Shown piece after piece: positions 40,670-50,763 of a stretch of DNA of 64,000 nucleotides. The notes under the pieces were generated by a model, which saw only the letters and a list, made by a program, of their open reading frames with translations, searched no databases and was not told the origin of the DNA. This DNA comes from Neobacillus sp. PS3-40. Lineage in GTDB: Bacteria > Bacillota > Bacilli > Bacillales > Cytobacillaceae. The stretch covers positions 4,158,001 through 4,222,000 of the forward strand of contig NZ_CP133266.1 of the NCBI RefSeq assembly GCF_030915485.1. Direction: 5' to 3'. Within the stretch, counting starts at the first letter, position 1. Each line of letters starts with the position of its first letter. Made by a program: the position numbers and the translations under genes.

Positions 40670-43600
40670 ATGAGGTTAATTTTAAAAAGAAAATGGTTAG
40701 TCCTAGTGGCGTGGATTGCTATTATTACTGTTCTGATTATGTCTGCCCCAAATATGGAAAGTCTCGTTCGCCAAAAGGGGCAAATCAATGTACCTGATGG
40801 CTATTCATCGACGTTGTCTCAAAAAATTTTAAAAGATGTACAGTCAAAGGAGAATAGTGGCAGAGACGTTCAGACTGCACTTGTTTTCCATAGTGATAAA
40901 AAGCTAACAAAATCAGACCTGGCTAGAGCAGAAAAAGCTGTAAATCAACTTGAAGATAAGAAAATGAAGCTTGGGATTACCTCGATCACAACCCATTTTA
41001 AAGAAAAACAATTAAAGGATCAGCTTGTCTCAAAAGATGGAAAGACAATTTTAGTTTCTCTAAAGGTAACCGCAAATGGCAGGGAAACAAAAGAGGTATC
41101 GAAAGATTTATATAAAGCTATTGATAATTGCAAGCTAGTACACTATTATACTGGCAGCTGGATGATTGATGAGGATTTGATCAATAATTCACAGGAAGGC
41201 TTGAAAAAAACAGAGGGAATTACGGTTGTGTTTATTCTGGCGGTATTATTGCTTGTCTTCCGCTCGATCATTACACCGCTCGTACCGCTCATTACAGTTG
41301 GGATTAGTTATTTAACTGCACAATCAATTGTTGCCATTTTAGTTGATAAAATGAATTTTCCCATCTCCAATTTCACACAAATATTCCTAGTTTCTGTATT
41401 GTTTGGGATTGGCACTGATTATTGCATATTATTGCTTAGCAGATTTAAAGAGGAAATGTCACATAGAGATTCTGTAGCAGAATCTATTTTGGAAACATAC
41501 CGAACAGCTGGAAAAACAGTTCTTTTTAGTGGTATTGCCGTTATGATCGGCTTTGCATCAATCGGATTATCTACTTTTAAGCTTTATCAATCCGCTTCAG
41601 CTGTCGCTGTTGGGGTAGCAATCCTTATGGTAGCACTTTTCACGGTTGTGCCATTTTTTATGGCGGTTCTTGGCAAAAAATTGTTCTGGCCTTCAAAAGG
41701 GAAACTTGAACATGGGGAAAGCAAAATTTGGGGGTTTGCAGGTAGCTTTGCCCTTGCTCGCCCCTTGATAGCATTTCTTGTTGTTGCAGTCGTCTCGGTA
41801 CCGTTTCTATTTACTTATAAGGGACAGCTATCCTTTAATTCTCTAGAGGAAATCGGTAGCAGCTTTCATTCTATTAAAGGTTTTAATATCATTTCCGATT
41901 CGTTCGGACCAGGTGAATCGATGCCAACGCAAATTGTCATTAAAAATGACGAGAAAATGGATTCATCCGATTACATCTCCCTAACAGAGAAATTAACGCA
42001 AGAATTGAAAAAGGTAGATGATATCAAAACTGTCCGGTCGGTTACTCGTCCAACCGGGGATCCTCTCGATGACTTATATATATCAAAACAAGTTAAAAGT
42101 CTCGGTGATGGTCTTGGTAAAGGAACTGATGGGATTCAGAAAATCAGTAGTGGCCTAGAAGAAGCTGGTACTAAGTTAGCGGCAAATGAACCAAAAATGA
42201 AGGAAGCAACTACAGGAATTTCGAGCTTAATCTCTGGAACAAACCAGTTGAAAACAGGAATGAGCCCTCTAAAAGAAGGCTTAACGAAAATTGAGGATGG
42301 TCTTAAGAAAGGCTCTGCAGGTTCATCTCAAATAAAAAGCGGTATGGAGCAAATTAAAGACAATTCCGAAAAATTAGTAGCTGGGAATAAACAATTGTTG
42401 AAGGGCTATCAACAGGCAAGTGTTGGACTTGCGACACTGGCAACCAATTACAAAGCAATTTCTGAGGGAGTCACTTCCTTGCATAATAGTTTGCTAAATA
42501 CGAATCAATATTTTAGCAATCTTGAAAAAGACTATACAAATATTCAGCAGAATCAAAACTATCAGGCCATTAAAATGACTGTTCAAGGGGCACAAGGGGC
42601 TACTGAAACACTTGGAGGAAGCTTGAAGCAATTAAACGATGCCCTAGCTGGTGCCCAAAGTGGTATTGCAACTGCCAACGACAGCTTTGAAAAAACAATT
42701 GCTGGTCAAGAAGCGATTGTTAAGGGTATGGAAGCACTTGTAAAAGGAATCGAGCAGCAACAGGCTGGACTAGATGCTATGGCAAATGGTCAAGGTCAAA
42801 TTGTATCAAATCTTTCAAAATTTTCAGGTGGATTAAGTAGCTTAAATGATGGGCAACAGCAGCTTTTAAATGGTTTTAAAGATTTAGGAGGCCAAATCGA
42901 TCAGTTATCAACGGGATTGAATCAAAGTGCTGATGGATTAAATCAGGTTTCGACGGGATTAAATTCTGCACAAGGCTATTTATCAGGAGTTGCGAAGGAA
43001 AAACAAAATGGATTCTATATTCCAGAAGAAGTTCTTGCTGGCAAGGATTTTTCGCAAGCATTGGATGCCTATATGTCAAAAGATCGCAAAGTTATGACGA
43101 TCGATGTAGTCTTTACTAAAAACCCTTATTCGATTGAAGCCATACATCGTGTTCCTGAACTAAAAGAGGCAGTGAAAAGAGCGGTAAAGGACACGAAACT
43201 TGAGAATGCAGAAGTGGCAATTGGTGGTGTAACAAGTGTTTATCATGATCTTGATACCATTTCCGAGCATGACTATTCACGGACTGTAGTGTTAATGCTT
43301 GTTGGGATTTTCATTATTTTAATCATCCTACTTCGTTCTATTATCATGCCAATTTACTTAATTGGATCGTTAATTTTAACATACTATACATCCATGGCTA
43401 TATCAGAAACAATTTTCGTTAATTGGCTCGGGTACTCAGGAATCAGCTGGGCTGTTCCATTCTTTGCCTTTGTAATCCTGATTGCTCTCGGCATTGACTA
43501 CAGTATTTTCCTAATGGACCGATTCAACGAATTTAAACATTTACCAGTTGAAAAAGCAATTCTTTCATCAATGAAAAAGATGGGGACAGTTATCATTTCA

Positions 43601-43819
43601 GCAGCGATTATTTTAGGTGGAACATTTGCAGCCATGATGCCATCAGGTGTTTTATCCTTGCTCCAAATTGCAACTATTCTTTCGATTGGCCTTTTCTTAT
43701 ATGCCTTCATAGTTCTCCCATTGTTAGTACCTGTAATGGTCAAAACATTTGGTGATGCAAATTGGTGGCCGTTTAGAAAACATAAGGATACTAATCAACA
43801 AAGTGATATTTCTTTGTAA
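40670..43819 (+). CDS. MMPL/RND-family exporter
   Basis: A 1049-residue transporter of the MMPL/YdfJ type with 12 predicted helices: one at the N-terminus, five near residues 180-360, one at about 370, and five at the C-terminus. RND features include GIGTDYCILLLSRFKEE and GIDYSIFLMDRFNEF (the conserved Asp-Tyr of helices 4 and 10). The second outer domain (about residues 470-770) is a long helical repeat region rich in GL..G..QI..G motifs, like YhgE/ESX-linked proteins. It is co-transcribed with the MarR gene and probably exports the inducing compound. Confidence 0.9.
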   Translation: MRLILKRKWLVLVAWIAIITVLIMSAPNMESLVRQKGQINVPDGYSSTLSQKILKDVQSKENSGRDVQTALVFHSDKKLTKSDLARAEKAVNQLEDKKMKLGITSITTHFKEKQLKDQLVSKDGKTILVSLKVTANGRETKEVSKDLYKAIDNCKLVHYYTGSWMIDEDLINNSQEGLKKTEGITVVFILAVLLLVFRSIITPLVPLITVGISYLTAQSIVAILVDKMNFPISNFTQIFLVSVLFGIGTDYCILLLSRFKEEMSHRDSVAESILETYRTAGKTVLFSGIAVMIGFASIGLSTFKLYQSASAVAVGVAILMVALFTVVPFFMAVLGKKLFWPSKGKLEHGESKIWGFAGSFALARPLIAFLVVAVVSVPFLFTYKGQLSFNSLEEIGSSFHSIKGFNIISDSFGPGESMPTQIVIKNDEKMDSSDYISLTEKLTQELKKVDDIKTVRSVTRPTGDPLDDLYISKQVKSLGDGLGKGTDGIQKISSGLEEAGTKLAANEPKMKEATTGISSLISGTNQLKTGMSPLKEGLTKIEDGLKKGSAGSSQIKSGMEQIKDNSEKLVAGNKQLLKGYQQASVGLATLATNYKAISEGVTSLHNSLLNTNQYFSNLEKDYTNIQQNQNYQAIKMTVQGAQGATETLGGSLKQLNDALAGAQSGIATANDSFEKTIAGQEAIVKGMEALVKGIEQQQAGLDAMANGQGQIVSNLSKFSGGLSSLNDGQQQLLNGFKDLGGQIDQLSTGLNQSADGLNQVSTGLNSAQGYLSGVAKEKQNGFYIPEEVLAGKDFSQALDAYMSKDRKVMTIDVVFTKNPYSIEAIHRVPELKEAVKRAVKDTKLENAEVAIGGVTSVYHDLDTISEHDYSRTVVLMLVGIFIILIILLRSIIMPIYLIGSLILTYYTSMAISETIFVNWLGYSGISWAVPFFAFVILIALGIDYSIFLMDRFNEFKHLPVEKAILSSMKKMGTVIISAAIILGGTFAAMMPSGVLSLLQIATILSIGLFLYAFIVLPLLVPVMVKTFGDANWWPFRKHKDTNQQSDISL

Positions 43820-43839
43820 AGAAAACTCAAAAAATAGTA

Positions 43840-43870
43840 AGCATACCGTTATTGCGGTGTGCTTTTTTTC
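43840..43870 (+). terminator. Terminator of the marR-MMPL operon
   Basis: AGCATACCG pairs with CGGTGTGCT (one T-G pair) followed by seven T. Confidence 0.85.
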
Positions 43871-43873
43871 TTT

Positions 43874-43905
43874 TTAAGGAAAAGTTAAGGTACGTCCATC
43901 ATAAT
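43874..43905 (+). promoter_or_regulatory. Response-regulator-type promoter box, copy 1
   Basis: TTAAGG, 5 bases, TTAAGG, 9 bases, CATAAT. Direct repeats at 11-base spacing replace a normal -35, as in OmpR/PhoB-type activation. The same layout occurs before the PepSY-like gene at 49.08 kb. Confidence 0.7.
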
Positions 43906-43964
43906 CACCTTATTGAATAAATTTATCTTCCAGTATTTTTTATGGAAAAAAGGAGTAAAGGACA

Positions 43965-44945
43965 ATGAAAAAATGGATTTTCACCCTCATTGGGATCGTT
44001 GTAGTAGGATTCATCGGGTACCAATGGTATGCATCAAAAACGAGTGCTCAACAAGTAACCACCCAAGTTCGAACGGCGGACGTTCAAAAAGGAAAGTTAG
44101 AAGTAAAGGTCAGTGGTTCGGGAACTGTCCAGCCAGTTACAAGTGAGGATATTAAGTCCACTATTAACAATAATGAAATCGATGAAGTACTAGTTTCTGC
44201 TAATGAAGAAGTAAAAAAAGATGAGGAATTAATAACTTTTACAGATGGAAGTGATCCAATACTTGCACCTGCCGATGGAGTTATCACAACTATCGCTGTT
44301 TCTGCAGGGGAGCGGGTTACATCAGGGCAAGTAGTTGCCCACTTAACCAACTACAAGAAATTGCAAACGGTTGTGCAAATCGATGAACTTGATATACCAA
44401 AGATTAAAATTGGACAATCCGTTAGTATAAAAGTTAATGCCTATCCGGATCAAACTTATACTGGAAAAGTTTCCGCGGTTGCTAACGAAGGAACCTCAAC
44501 AAACGGAGTTTCAAGTTTTGATGTAACGATTCAAATTGATCAAGTGCAAAATCTTAAAGTTGGAATGAGCACAGAGGCAAGTATTTTAACTGCAAGCAAG
44601 GGTAACGCTCTTTATATTCCACTTGAAGCCTTGCATACAAGGAATGGCGAAAAATTTGTTATTTTAGGTTCTGCAAACTCAGGTCAAAACGGGAACATAG
44701 AACAAAAAGTGGTTAAAACAGGCTTGTTCAATGAAGATTTTGTTGAAATAACGGAAGGATTATCTGAAGGTGACTCGGTTCGTTTGCCTCAACTTGCTAT
44801 AAATAGCTCAACTTTAAGTAATTCAAAAGGCTTCATGGGTGGTGGCGGATTTGGCGGTGGCGGTATGAATCGAATGACTCGTACCGGTGGAAATGGATCA
44901 AGCGGAGGGAGTGCTAACGGGACCAACGGAAGGAGTGGAAACTAA
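43965..44945 (+). CDS. Membrane fusion protein of a MacAB/YknXYZ-like exporter
   Basis: A 326-residue HlyD/MacA-type adaptor. An N-terminal anchor helix ([18 protein letters not shown]) is followed by a split lipoyl domain ([20 protein letters not shown] and [20 protein letters not shown]) without the usual long coiled-coil hairpin, then a beta-barrel ([20 protein letters not shown]). The last 45 residues are Gly/Asn/Ser-rich ([18 protein letters not shown]). AAAGGAG precedes ATG 43965. It is first in an operon with the ATPase and permease. Confidence 0.9.
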   Translation: MKKWIFTLIGIVVVGFIGYQWYASKTSAQQVTTQVRTADVQKGKLEVKVSGSGTVQPVTSEDIKSTINNNEIDEVLVSANEEVKKDEELITFTDGSDPILAPADGVITTIAVSAGERVTSGQVVAHLTNYKKLQTVVQIDELDIPKIKIGQSVSIKVNAYPDQTYTGKVSAVANEGTSTNGVSSFDVTIQIDQVQNLKVGMSTEASILTASKGNALYIPLEALHTRNGEKFVILGSANSGQNGNIEQKVVKTGLFNEDFVEITEGLSEGDSVRLPQLAINSSTLSNSKGFMGGGGFGGGGMNRMTRTGGNGSSGGSANGTNGRSGN

Positions 44946-45655
44946 TGGGATCAACAATGATTCAAATTTCTAACTTAATGAAGTCATATAAGCTTGGTGG
45001 CGAAACCGTTCATGCACTAAATAATGTTTCACTTGATATAAAAAAAGGCGAATTCTTAGCAATTATTGGGCCATCAGGGTCAGGTAAATCTACGTTGATG
45101 AACATGATTGGCTGCTTAGACCGACCAGATTCTGGAGAATACCTCCTGGACGGTAAAGAGATCGGGATGATGAGTGATAATGAGCTTGCAACGATTCGAA
45201 ACCTAAAAATTGGGTTTATCTTTCAAAATTTTAATCTGTTAACGAGATTAACCGCACTTGAAAATGTGGAGCTCCCATTAATCTATAGCGGAGTGCCGGC
45301 TAAAACTCGTCATATTATGGCACTTGAAAGTCTTGACAAGGTGGGACTTGCAGACAGGGCAGCTCATTTGCCTACTCAGCTTTCAGGAGGTCAACAGCAA
45401 AGGGTTGCTATAGCTCGAGCACTTGTGGGCAATCCCTCCATCCTTTTAGCTGATGAACCAACAGGCGCATTAGATAGCAAGACGAGTTCAGAAATTTTAA
45501 CTGTAATGAAAGAGCTAAATGAATTGGGACACACGATAATTTTAATTACACATGATTTGAATATTGCTAAACAGACAAACAGAATGGTGCGTATTCAGGA
45601 CGGACAGCTGTTTGAGAATGAAGGTGAACAAATTGGCAGTCTTACAATCTATTAA
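44945..45655 (+). CDS. ABC transporter ATPase (MacB/YknY/LolD type)
   Basis: A 236-residue nucleotide-binding subunit. Walker A is GPSGSGKST, the Q-loop lies in FIFQNFNLL, the signature is [15 protein letters not shown], and Walker B is [13 protein letters not shown], followed by a switch His (ITHDL). The ATG overlaps the stop of the fusion protein gene. It powers a MacB-type mechanotransmission pump together with the permease, whose gene it overlaps by 23 bases. Confidence 0.95.
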   Translation: MGSTMIQISNLMKSYKLGGETVHALNNVSLDIKKGEFLAIIGPSGSGKSTLMNMIGCLDRPDSGEYLLDGKEIGMMSDNELATIRNLKIGFIFQNFNLLTRLTALENVELPLIYSGVPAKTRHIMALESLDKVGLADRAAHLPTQLSGGQQQRVAIARALVGNPSILLADEPTGALDSKTSSEILTVMKELNELGHTIILITHDLNIAKQTNRMVRIQDGQLFENEGEQIGSLTIY

Positions 45656-46799
45656 AATGGCTCTCCGCAGTATTCAGGGGAATAAGCTTCGGGCCATCTT
45701 AACCATGCTTGGGATTATTATTGGTGTGTCCTCTGTCATTGTCCTTATTTCAATTGCTCAAGGATCGACCCAAAATGTCACGAGTCAAATCAATAATTTA
45801 GGAACAAATCTTTTAACCATTAATACGTTTGGAACGGATCTAGCTTTGACCGAAAATAAGATTGCTTCTCTAAGTAAATTAAATGGAGTAAAGGCTATAT
45901 CACCAGTCGTATCTGGTCGAGTGAATGTGAAAAAGGATAGAACCTCGTCACAAATTAGCTTAACTGGAACGAATGCAGCATATGAAACAGTCAGATCAAC
46001 AAAGGTTACTGAGGGCCGGTTCATTACCGATTTGGATGTGGAATACCGCCAGAAGATTGCAGTTTTGGGGTCGGATACTGCGACGACCTTCTTTGGAACA
46101 GAGAACCCGATTGGGCAATTTATTCAAGTAGAAGGTACATCATTTAAAATCGTTGGGGTGTTAGCATCAAAAGGTGGCTCGATGGGGCAAAGTGGCGATG
46201 ATGTAGTTATTGTTCCATTAAGCACAGCAGAGCGCCTTGTGAAAACTACAAGTATAAACCAGGTTTATTTACAAGGGAAAAATGGGACTCAAATGGATTT
46301 GGTAATGGCTGAAGTACAAAATGCTATGGATAGAATGTTTCCGAATAAAACTGACAGCTACAGTGTCTTTAATCAGCAGGATTTAATGAATACGATGAGC
46401 TCTGTCACAAAAACGATGACAATGATGCTTGGCGGTATTGCTGGTATTTCCTTGCTCGTTGGTGGAATCGGAATCATGAATATTATGCTGGTATCCGTTT
46501 CGGAAAGAACGAAAGAAATCGGAATTCGAAAAGCAATTGGTGCAAAAAGGCGAGATATTCTTTTGCAATTTCTAATTGAATCCATTGTGTTAAGCTGTAT
46601 GGGTGGTTTAATCGGAATTCTTTTCGGAATAGGATTAGGGAAGGTACTTGGGGCTGCCCTTGGCTTAACTGTCGCTTTCTCAACCTCTGTTATTCTAATG
46701 TCATTCTTATTCTCGCTTATAGTTGGAGTCGTGTTTGGCGTATTCCCAGCTAATAAAGCTTCGAAACTAAATCCAATCCAAGCTTTACGGTATGAGTAA
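45633..46799 (+). CDS. MacB-type ABC transporter permease
   Basis: About 388 residues: an N-terminal helix ([20 protein letters not shown]), a large extracytoplasmic MacB-PCD domain (residues 50-250), and three C-terminal helices with the FtsX signature ([22 protein letters not shown]). AAGGTG about 7 bases upstream supports TTG 45633; the frame is open further into the ATPase gene. It exports peptides or antibiotics in relatives; the substrate is unknown here. Confidence 0.92.
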   Translation: MAVLQSIKMALRSIQGNKLRAILTMLGIIIGVSSVIVLISIAQGSTQNVTSQINNLGTNLLTINTFGTDLALTENKIASLSKLNGVKAISPVVSGRVNVKKDRTSSQISLTGTNAAYETVRSTKVTEGRFITDLDVEYRQKIAVLGSDTATTFFGTENPIGQFIQVEGTSFKIVGVLASKGGSMGQSGDDVVIVPLSTAERLVKTTSINQVYLQGKNGTQMDLVMAEVQNAMDRMFPNKTDSYSVFNQQDLMNTMSSVTKTMTMMLGGIAGISLLVGGIGIMNIMLVSVSERTKEIGIRKAIGAKRRDILLQFLIESIVLSCMGGLIGILFGIGLGKVLGAALGLTVAFSTSVILMSFLFSLIVGVVFGVFPANKASKLNPIQALRYE

Positions 46800-46819
46800 A
46801 TAGAAAAGTGGAAACGCCC

Positions 46820-46903
46820 TAAAGAAAACTCTCTGATTAGCGAGCCCCTAAGGGCGCCTTATGCGGCGTTAGCTGAATGGTTGGATATAAATTCTGATTA
46901 GCG
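46820..46903. repeat. Dispersed hairpin repeat, copy D (reverse, rearranged middle)
   Basis: Read on the minus strand it starts GCTAATCAGAATTTATATCC and ends GCTCGCTAATCAGAGAGTTT with TCTTTA, as in copies A-C. The first hairpin's right arm is altered. Confidence 0.7.
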
Positions 46904-46977
46904 AACAAAAGCGATCGTATTTTGCGACCGCTTTGTTTACTATATAGTTATGTATGATTTTTGAAGGAGTGATCTTG

Positions 46978-47649
46978 ATGCGTTTACTAGTTGTTGAAGA
47001 TAATCTTCCCTTATTAGACTCTATTGTGCAGCTTTTATCAGATGAATTTGAAGTTGATCAGGCCTCAAACGGAGAAGAGGGGTTATTTTTAGCCCAACAA
47101 AACATTCACGATGCCATTATTTTAGATGTGATGCTGCCTGAGATAGATGGTTTTGAAGTTCTCCAAACGATTCGAAAAGAAGGATCGAAAACACCGGTTC
47201 TGTTTTTAACGGCACGGGATTCATTGGAAGATCGGGTAAAAGGGCTTGACAGCGGTGGAGATGATTATTTAGTTAAACCGTTTCAGGCTGCTGAATTGAA
47301 AGCACGGATCCGTGCCTTACTGAGAAGGAGCGGGAGTTTAACAACCAATCAAACAATTCAATATCGAGGCATTGAATTGTTTGGAAAGGAACGCGATATT
47401 ATCGTGGATGAAGAGCCTATCAAACTGACGAGTAAACAATATGAACTTTTGGAGTACTTAGTTCAAAATAAGGGAGCTATTTTAACAAAAGAACAAATTT
47501 ATGACCGTGTGTGGGGATTTGATTCTGATACGACCATTGCAATTGTCGAGGTTTTTATGCACCATATTCGCAAAAAATTAGAGACATCCGGCTATCATGC
47601 TGATATCAAAACCATTCGTGGTGTCGGCTATATGCTAAATGAAGAGTAG
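46978..47649 (+). CDS. OmpR-family response regulator
   Basis: A 223-residue two-domain regulator. The receiver has the acidic pocket (VVEDN), phospho-acceptor D50 in AIILDVMLPEIDG, and Lys in DDYLVKPF. The C-terminal winged-helix is of OmpR type (LTSKQYELLEYLVQNKGAIL, VEVFMHHIRKKLE). AAGGAGTGAT precedes ATG 46978. It overlaps the kinase frame and probably activates the two TTAAGG-repeat promoters flanking it. Confidence 0.95.
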   Translation: MRLLVVEDNLPLLDSIVQLLSDEFEVDQASNGEEGLFLAQQNIHDAIILDVMLPEIDGFEVLQTIRKEGSKTPVLFLTARDSLEDRVKGLDSGGDDYLVKPFQAAELKARIRALLRRSGSLTTNQTIQYRGIELFGKERDIIVDEEPIKLTSKQYELLEYLVQNKGAILTKEQIYDRVWGFDSDTTIAIVEVFMHHIRKKLETSGYHADIKTIRGVGYMLNEE

Positions 47650-47659
47650 GTATAAGCCA

Positions 47660-48979
47660 ATGTTTCAAAAGACTCATATTCGGCTCACACTAATCAATTC
47701 AATCAGTTTTATCGTCTTGATCAGTATTCTCTTGGGTACTATTTATTTCTATACTCAACACCAATTATATAAAGAGGTAAATAAATCGTTGATAGATTCG
47801 TCTGCTCATATTCAGCAGATAGATCCTGGGCAAGATCAGAGACAAGAACAAGGACAAGGACAAGGACAAGGACAAGGACCCGAGGATGGGGACTCCCGTT
47901 TAATACATCGAGAAAGGGATCCGAGAAACATCATTTTAGTGTGGGATAAGAATAATCATTTACTTACACAAAACCGCGAATCCGCACTTTTTAAAGATAA
48001 TGAAAAGCTAATTCGTCCAAAAACAGAGGGTAAATTAACCGATATTACAGTAGAAAATCTTTCTTTTAGATATATTGCCTTTCAAGTGAATGATGAGATA
48101 TTGGGGAAAATAACCATCCAAACACTGAGAATTGTTAATTCGGAAAAAGAATTACTATACAGGCTGTTATGGATAATGGGAATTGGTTGTGGCATCGGTT
48201 TTATTTGTGCAGTGTTAGCAGGGTACTTCCTTGCAGGTAGAGCGCTGGTACCGATTCAGAAGGCTTGGCAAAAGCAACAGCAATTTGTTTCAGATGCTTC
48301 ACATGAACTAAGAACGCCATTGGCCGTTATACAGGCAAAGACCGATCTGTTATTTCGATCGCCATCTGCAAGCATTAAAGATAAAATTATCGATGTTTCA
48401 ACTATTTCAAATGAATCAAGACGTTTATCAAAGCTGGTCACCAATCTGTTAATTCTAGCCAGATCAGATTCTGACCAAATTGAAATACACAAACAGGTTT
48501 TTCGATTAGATCAGCTTTTGGGTGATATCATTGGGCAGTTTGAGGAAATAGTTACTTATCAAGGAAAAGCACTTTTTTTAGATGCACCTGAGCAAGTTAA
48601 CTTTATGGCAGATAAAGAGAGAATTCACCAACTCATTGTTATCTTGTTAGATAATGCTATTAAGTATACGAAGGAAGGCGGTGAAATCACCCTTTCTTGT
48701 CATCAAAGCCACTCATCCATTTTTCTAAGGGTTAAAGATACCGGGATGGGGATTGCTGAAAAGGATATCCCTAAGATTTTTGATCGCTTTTACCAAAGTG
48801 ACAAGGCACGTACCGGCTCCGAGGGAACGGGATTAGGATTGTCAATTGGGCAATGGATTATTGATAAACACCACGGTAAAGCTAAGGTTTCTAGTAGTCT
48901 CGGTAACGGGACAATGATCGAAATTATTTTTCCAAGAATACAAAAAAATAAAAATGTTTCAAAAAGCCAATCAGATTAG
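47660..48979 (+). CDS. Membrane sensor histidine kinase
   Basis: About 439 residues. Helix 1 (LINSISFIVLISILLGTIYF), an extracellular domain of about 130 residues, and helix 2 (LLWIMGIGCGIGFICAVLAG) precede the H-box SDASHELRTPLAV. N-box, G1 (DTGMGI) and G2 (GTGLGLSIG) are intact. The outer domain contains an acidic-Gln/Gly tract (DQRQEQGQGQGQGQGPEDGD) encoded by a hexanucleotide repeat. ATG 47660 with AGG nine bases upstream is preferred to ATG 47639. It is the partner of the upstream regulator. Confidence 0.92.
   Translation: MFQKTHIRLTLINSISFIVLISILLGTIYFYTQHQLYKEVNKSLIDSSAHIQQIDPGQDQRQEQGQGQGQGQGPEDGDSRLIHRERDPRNIILVWDKNNHLLTQNRESALFKDNEKLIRPKTEGKLTDITVENLSFRYIAFQVNDEILGKITIQTLRIVNSEKELLYRLLWIMGIGCGIGFICAVLAGYFLAGRALVPIQKAWQKQQQFVSDASHELRTPLAVIQAKTDLLFRSPSASIKDKIIDVSTISNESRRLSKLVTNLLILARSDSDQIEIHKQVFRLDQLLGDIIGQFEEIVTYQGKALFLDAPEQVNFMADKERIHQLIVILLDNAIKYTKEGGEITLSCHQSHSSIFLRVKDTGMGIAEKDIPKIFDRFYQSDKARTGSEGTGLGLSIGQWIIDKHHGKAKVSSSLGNGTMIEIIFPRIQKNKNVSKSQSD
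47850..47879 (+). repeat. Hexanucleotide repeat AAGGAC x5 inside the kinase gene
   Basis: Five perfect copies encode alternating Gly and Gln in the sensor domain. Gain or loss of units keeps the frame, so the sensor loop can vary in length. Confidence 0.9.
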
Positions 48980-48993
48980 GGGTTGGCTTTTTG
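48960..48993 (+). terminator. Terminator of the two-component operon
   Basis: AAAAAGCCAATC pairs with GGTTGGCTTTTT; it begins inside the last codons of the kinase gene. Confidence 0.8.
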
Positions 48994-49079
48994 AATGTAG
49001 AAGAAACAATAAATTAGTTATATGTTGCTATTGTATAAGTAATCGGAAATTTACTAGAAAAAAACTATTTACTATTTAT

Positions 49080-49111
49080 TTAAGAAAAAGTTAAGGAACT
49101 CCTCTCATAAT
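49080..49111 (+). promoter_or_regulatory. Response-regulator-type promoter box, copy 2
   Basis: TTAAGA, 5 bases, TTAAGG, 9 bases, CATAAT: the same spacing, and even the same AAAAG spacer, as copy 1 at 43.87 kb. Confidence 0.7.
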
Positions 49112-49170
49112 AGGCTTATCAATGATAAACAAGCCTTAAATAAGTTCGAATTGGAAGGAGAAATAAAGGT

Positions 49171-49668
49171 ATGAGAAAAGTGAAAAGAGCACATTTATGG
49201 ATTGGGTTGATCGCATCAGTTTTAATTTTTATTGAGGCGTTTTCTGGTTTATTGATGAATGAACCATGGCTGATCGGCCAAACAGAGCGTGGTTTATTAG
49301 AAGGTGGGCAAGGTTTTGGTGCAAGAGGGAATTTCCAGACTGGGCAGTTTAATCAAGGGCAAAACTTTCAAGGATCTACATCCCAAGATGCTGGTAAAGG
49401 TACCTTTGGAAATGGCCAAACACAGGGACAAAATAGGTTTAGAGGAAATGGTCAATTCCAAGGACGTTTTGGTGGGCAAGATGGAGCTAAATTAGGAAAC
49501 CAAAGCTCATTTATGGGAATATTGAGGAGCCTTCATGAGGGAAAATTTGGAAATGTAAATATTAAATGGTTAATGGATCTTGCTGCACTTGCGATGATGT
49601 TCCTAACGGGTTCAGGGGTCTATTTATCAATCAAAATACTTCGTGCTGAAAAGAAATCGAAGAACTAA
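49171..49668 (+). CDS. PepSY-associated-type membrane protein with Gly/Gln-rich loop
   Basis: A 165-residue protein: N-terminal helix (HLWIGLIASVLIFIEAFSGL), an outer loop of about 85 residues that is very rich in Gly, Gln, Asn and Phe (GNGQTQGQNRFRGNGQFQGR), and a C-terminal helix (WLMDLAALAMMFLTGSGVYL). The helix pair with RAHLWIG and a conserved Gly resembles PepSY-TM proteins, shortened to two helices. It has its own TTAAGG-repeat promoter, so it is likely co-regulated with the MacAB-like exporter. Confidence 0.7.
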   Translation: MRKVKRAHLWIGLIASVLIFIEAFSGLLMNEPWLIGQTERGLLEGGQGFGARGNFQTGQFNQGQNFQGSTSQDAGKGTFGNGQTQGQNRFRGNGQFQGRFGGQDGAKLGNQSSFMGILRSLHEGKFGNVNIKWLMDLAALAMMFLTGSGVYLSIKILRAEKKSKN

Positions 49669-49716
49669 AAAAGCATATAATCTTGAAGATCTGCCGAATA
49701 ACTAAAATATTTCTAG

Positions 49717-49752
49717 AGAGCAAGAGGCATGCATGTGTCTCTTGCTCGTTTA
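49717..49752 (+). terminator. Terminator of the PepSY-like gene
   Basis: GAGCAAGAG pairs with CTCTTGCTC around GCATGCATGTGT, followed by GTTTATTT. Confidence 0.75.
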
Positions 49753-49938
49753 TTTAGACACTTTTCTAAAAAAATATTGTGATTTTCTTTATACTCCGTT
49801 TCGTGGATAAAACAAATTTATAGGGGATATATAACTTATTTTTAAAAGTTATGGGCGTAAATATTGAATGACAAAAAAAGAAATTTATACTATAACTTGA
49901 AACAAGAAAAGTTTAAATAACTGTAAAGGAATTATTAT

Positions 49939-50727
49939 ATGAATGATCTGAATATATTATTTCGACAAAGAATTGGCTTTCCAGAAAAAGAAACGATTAC
50001 ATTTGAAAAATTAGATCTTGTTCTTGAAAAAACAGCAAACGCGATTCCTTTTGAAAATTTATGTATTATCGCAAAAACTACAAGTGATTTTACCAAAGAA
50101 AATCTGATCAACAAAATCCTTATTCGAAAAGAAGGGGGGCTTTGCTATGATTTAAATATGATTCTTTACTTATTCTTAATGGAAAATAACTTTAACGTTA
50201 AAATAGTCCGCGGAGTGATCTTTAATTCAGACACTCAAAAATGGAGCCCAACCGGTAGAACGCATGTATCCATCCTTTTGGACCGTATGGGGAAACTATA
50301 CCTTATAGTTACCGGATTTGGAGGGAACCTGCCATTAAAACCAGTTCCTTTAACTGGTGAGATCGTCTCATCAACAAACGGAGAATTCCAGGTTGAAAAA
50401 GAGGATACTTTGTATGGGGGCTATATTTTAAAAATGAAGTTGAGGTATAAGGATAACGTCTGGAAAATAGGTTATGTTCTCGATTCAAAACAGCCTGTGA
50501 CGAATTTGGCAGAAATAAACGAAATTCAAAAGATAATTAGTGACCATGAACAATCACCCTTTAACAAAATGCCTCTCATTACAAGATTAACTAAGAATGG
50601 CAGTGTAACATTGACAGATTCAACTCTAACACAATGGATGGATGGGAAAATGACAAAAGAACAAGTTGACCCACATCGTTTTAAACATCTTGCAAAAAAG
50701 CATTTCAAATTGGATTTACTAAAATGA
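49939..50727 (+). CDS. Arylamine N-acetyltransferase homologue lacking the catalytic Asp
   Basis: A 262-residue NAT-family protein. The catalytic Cys is C69 (EGGLCYDLN) and the His is H109 (GRTHVSIL). The third residue of the triad, normally Asp in DVGFGG, is replaced: the segment reads YLIVTGFGGN, so V124 stands at the Asp position. Length and the rest of the fold look intact (SPFNKMPLITRLTKNGSVTL). NATs move an acetyl group from acetyl-CoA to arylamines through the Cys. Activity is doubtful. AAGGAATT precedes ATG 49939. Confidence 0.85.
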   Translation: MNDLNILFRQRIGFPEKETITFEKLDLVLEKTANAIPFENLCIIAKTTSDFTKENLINKILIRKEGGLCYDLNMILYLFLMENNFNVKIVRGVIFNSDTQKWSPTGRTHVSILLDRMGKLYLIVTGFGGNLPLKPVPLTGEIVSSTNGEFQVEKEDTLYGGYILKMKLRYKDNVWKIGYVLDSKQPVTNLAEINEIQKIISDHEQSPFNKMPLITRLTKNGSVTLTDSTLTQWMDGKMTKEQVDPHRFKHLAKKHFKLDLLK

Positions 50728-50763
50728 TTTCTTTCAATTTGAAAAAATAGTAGATAATAAAAC

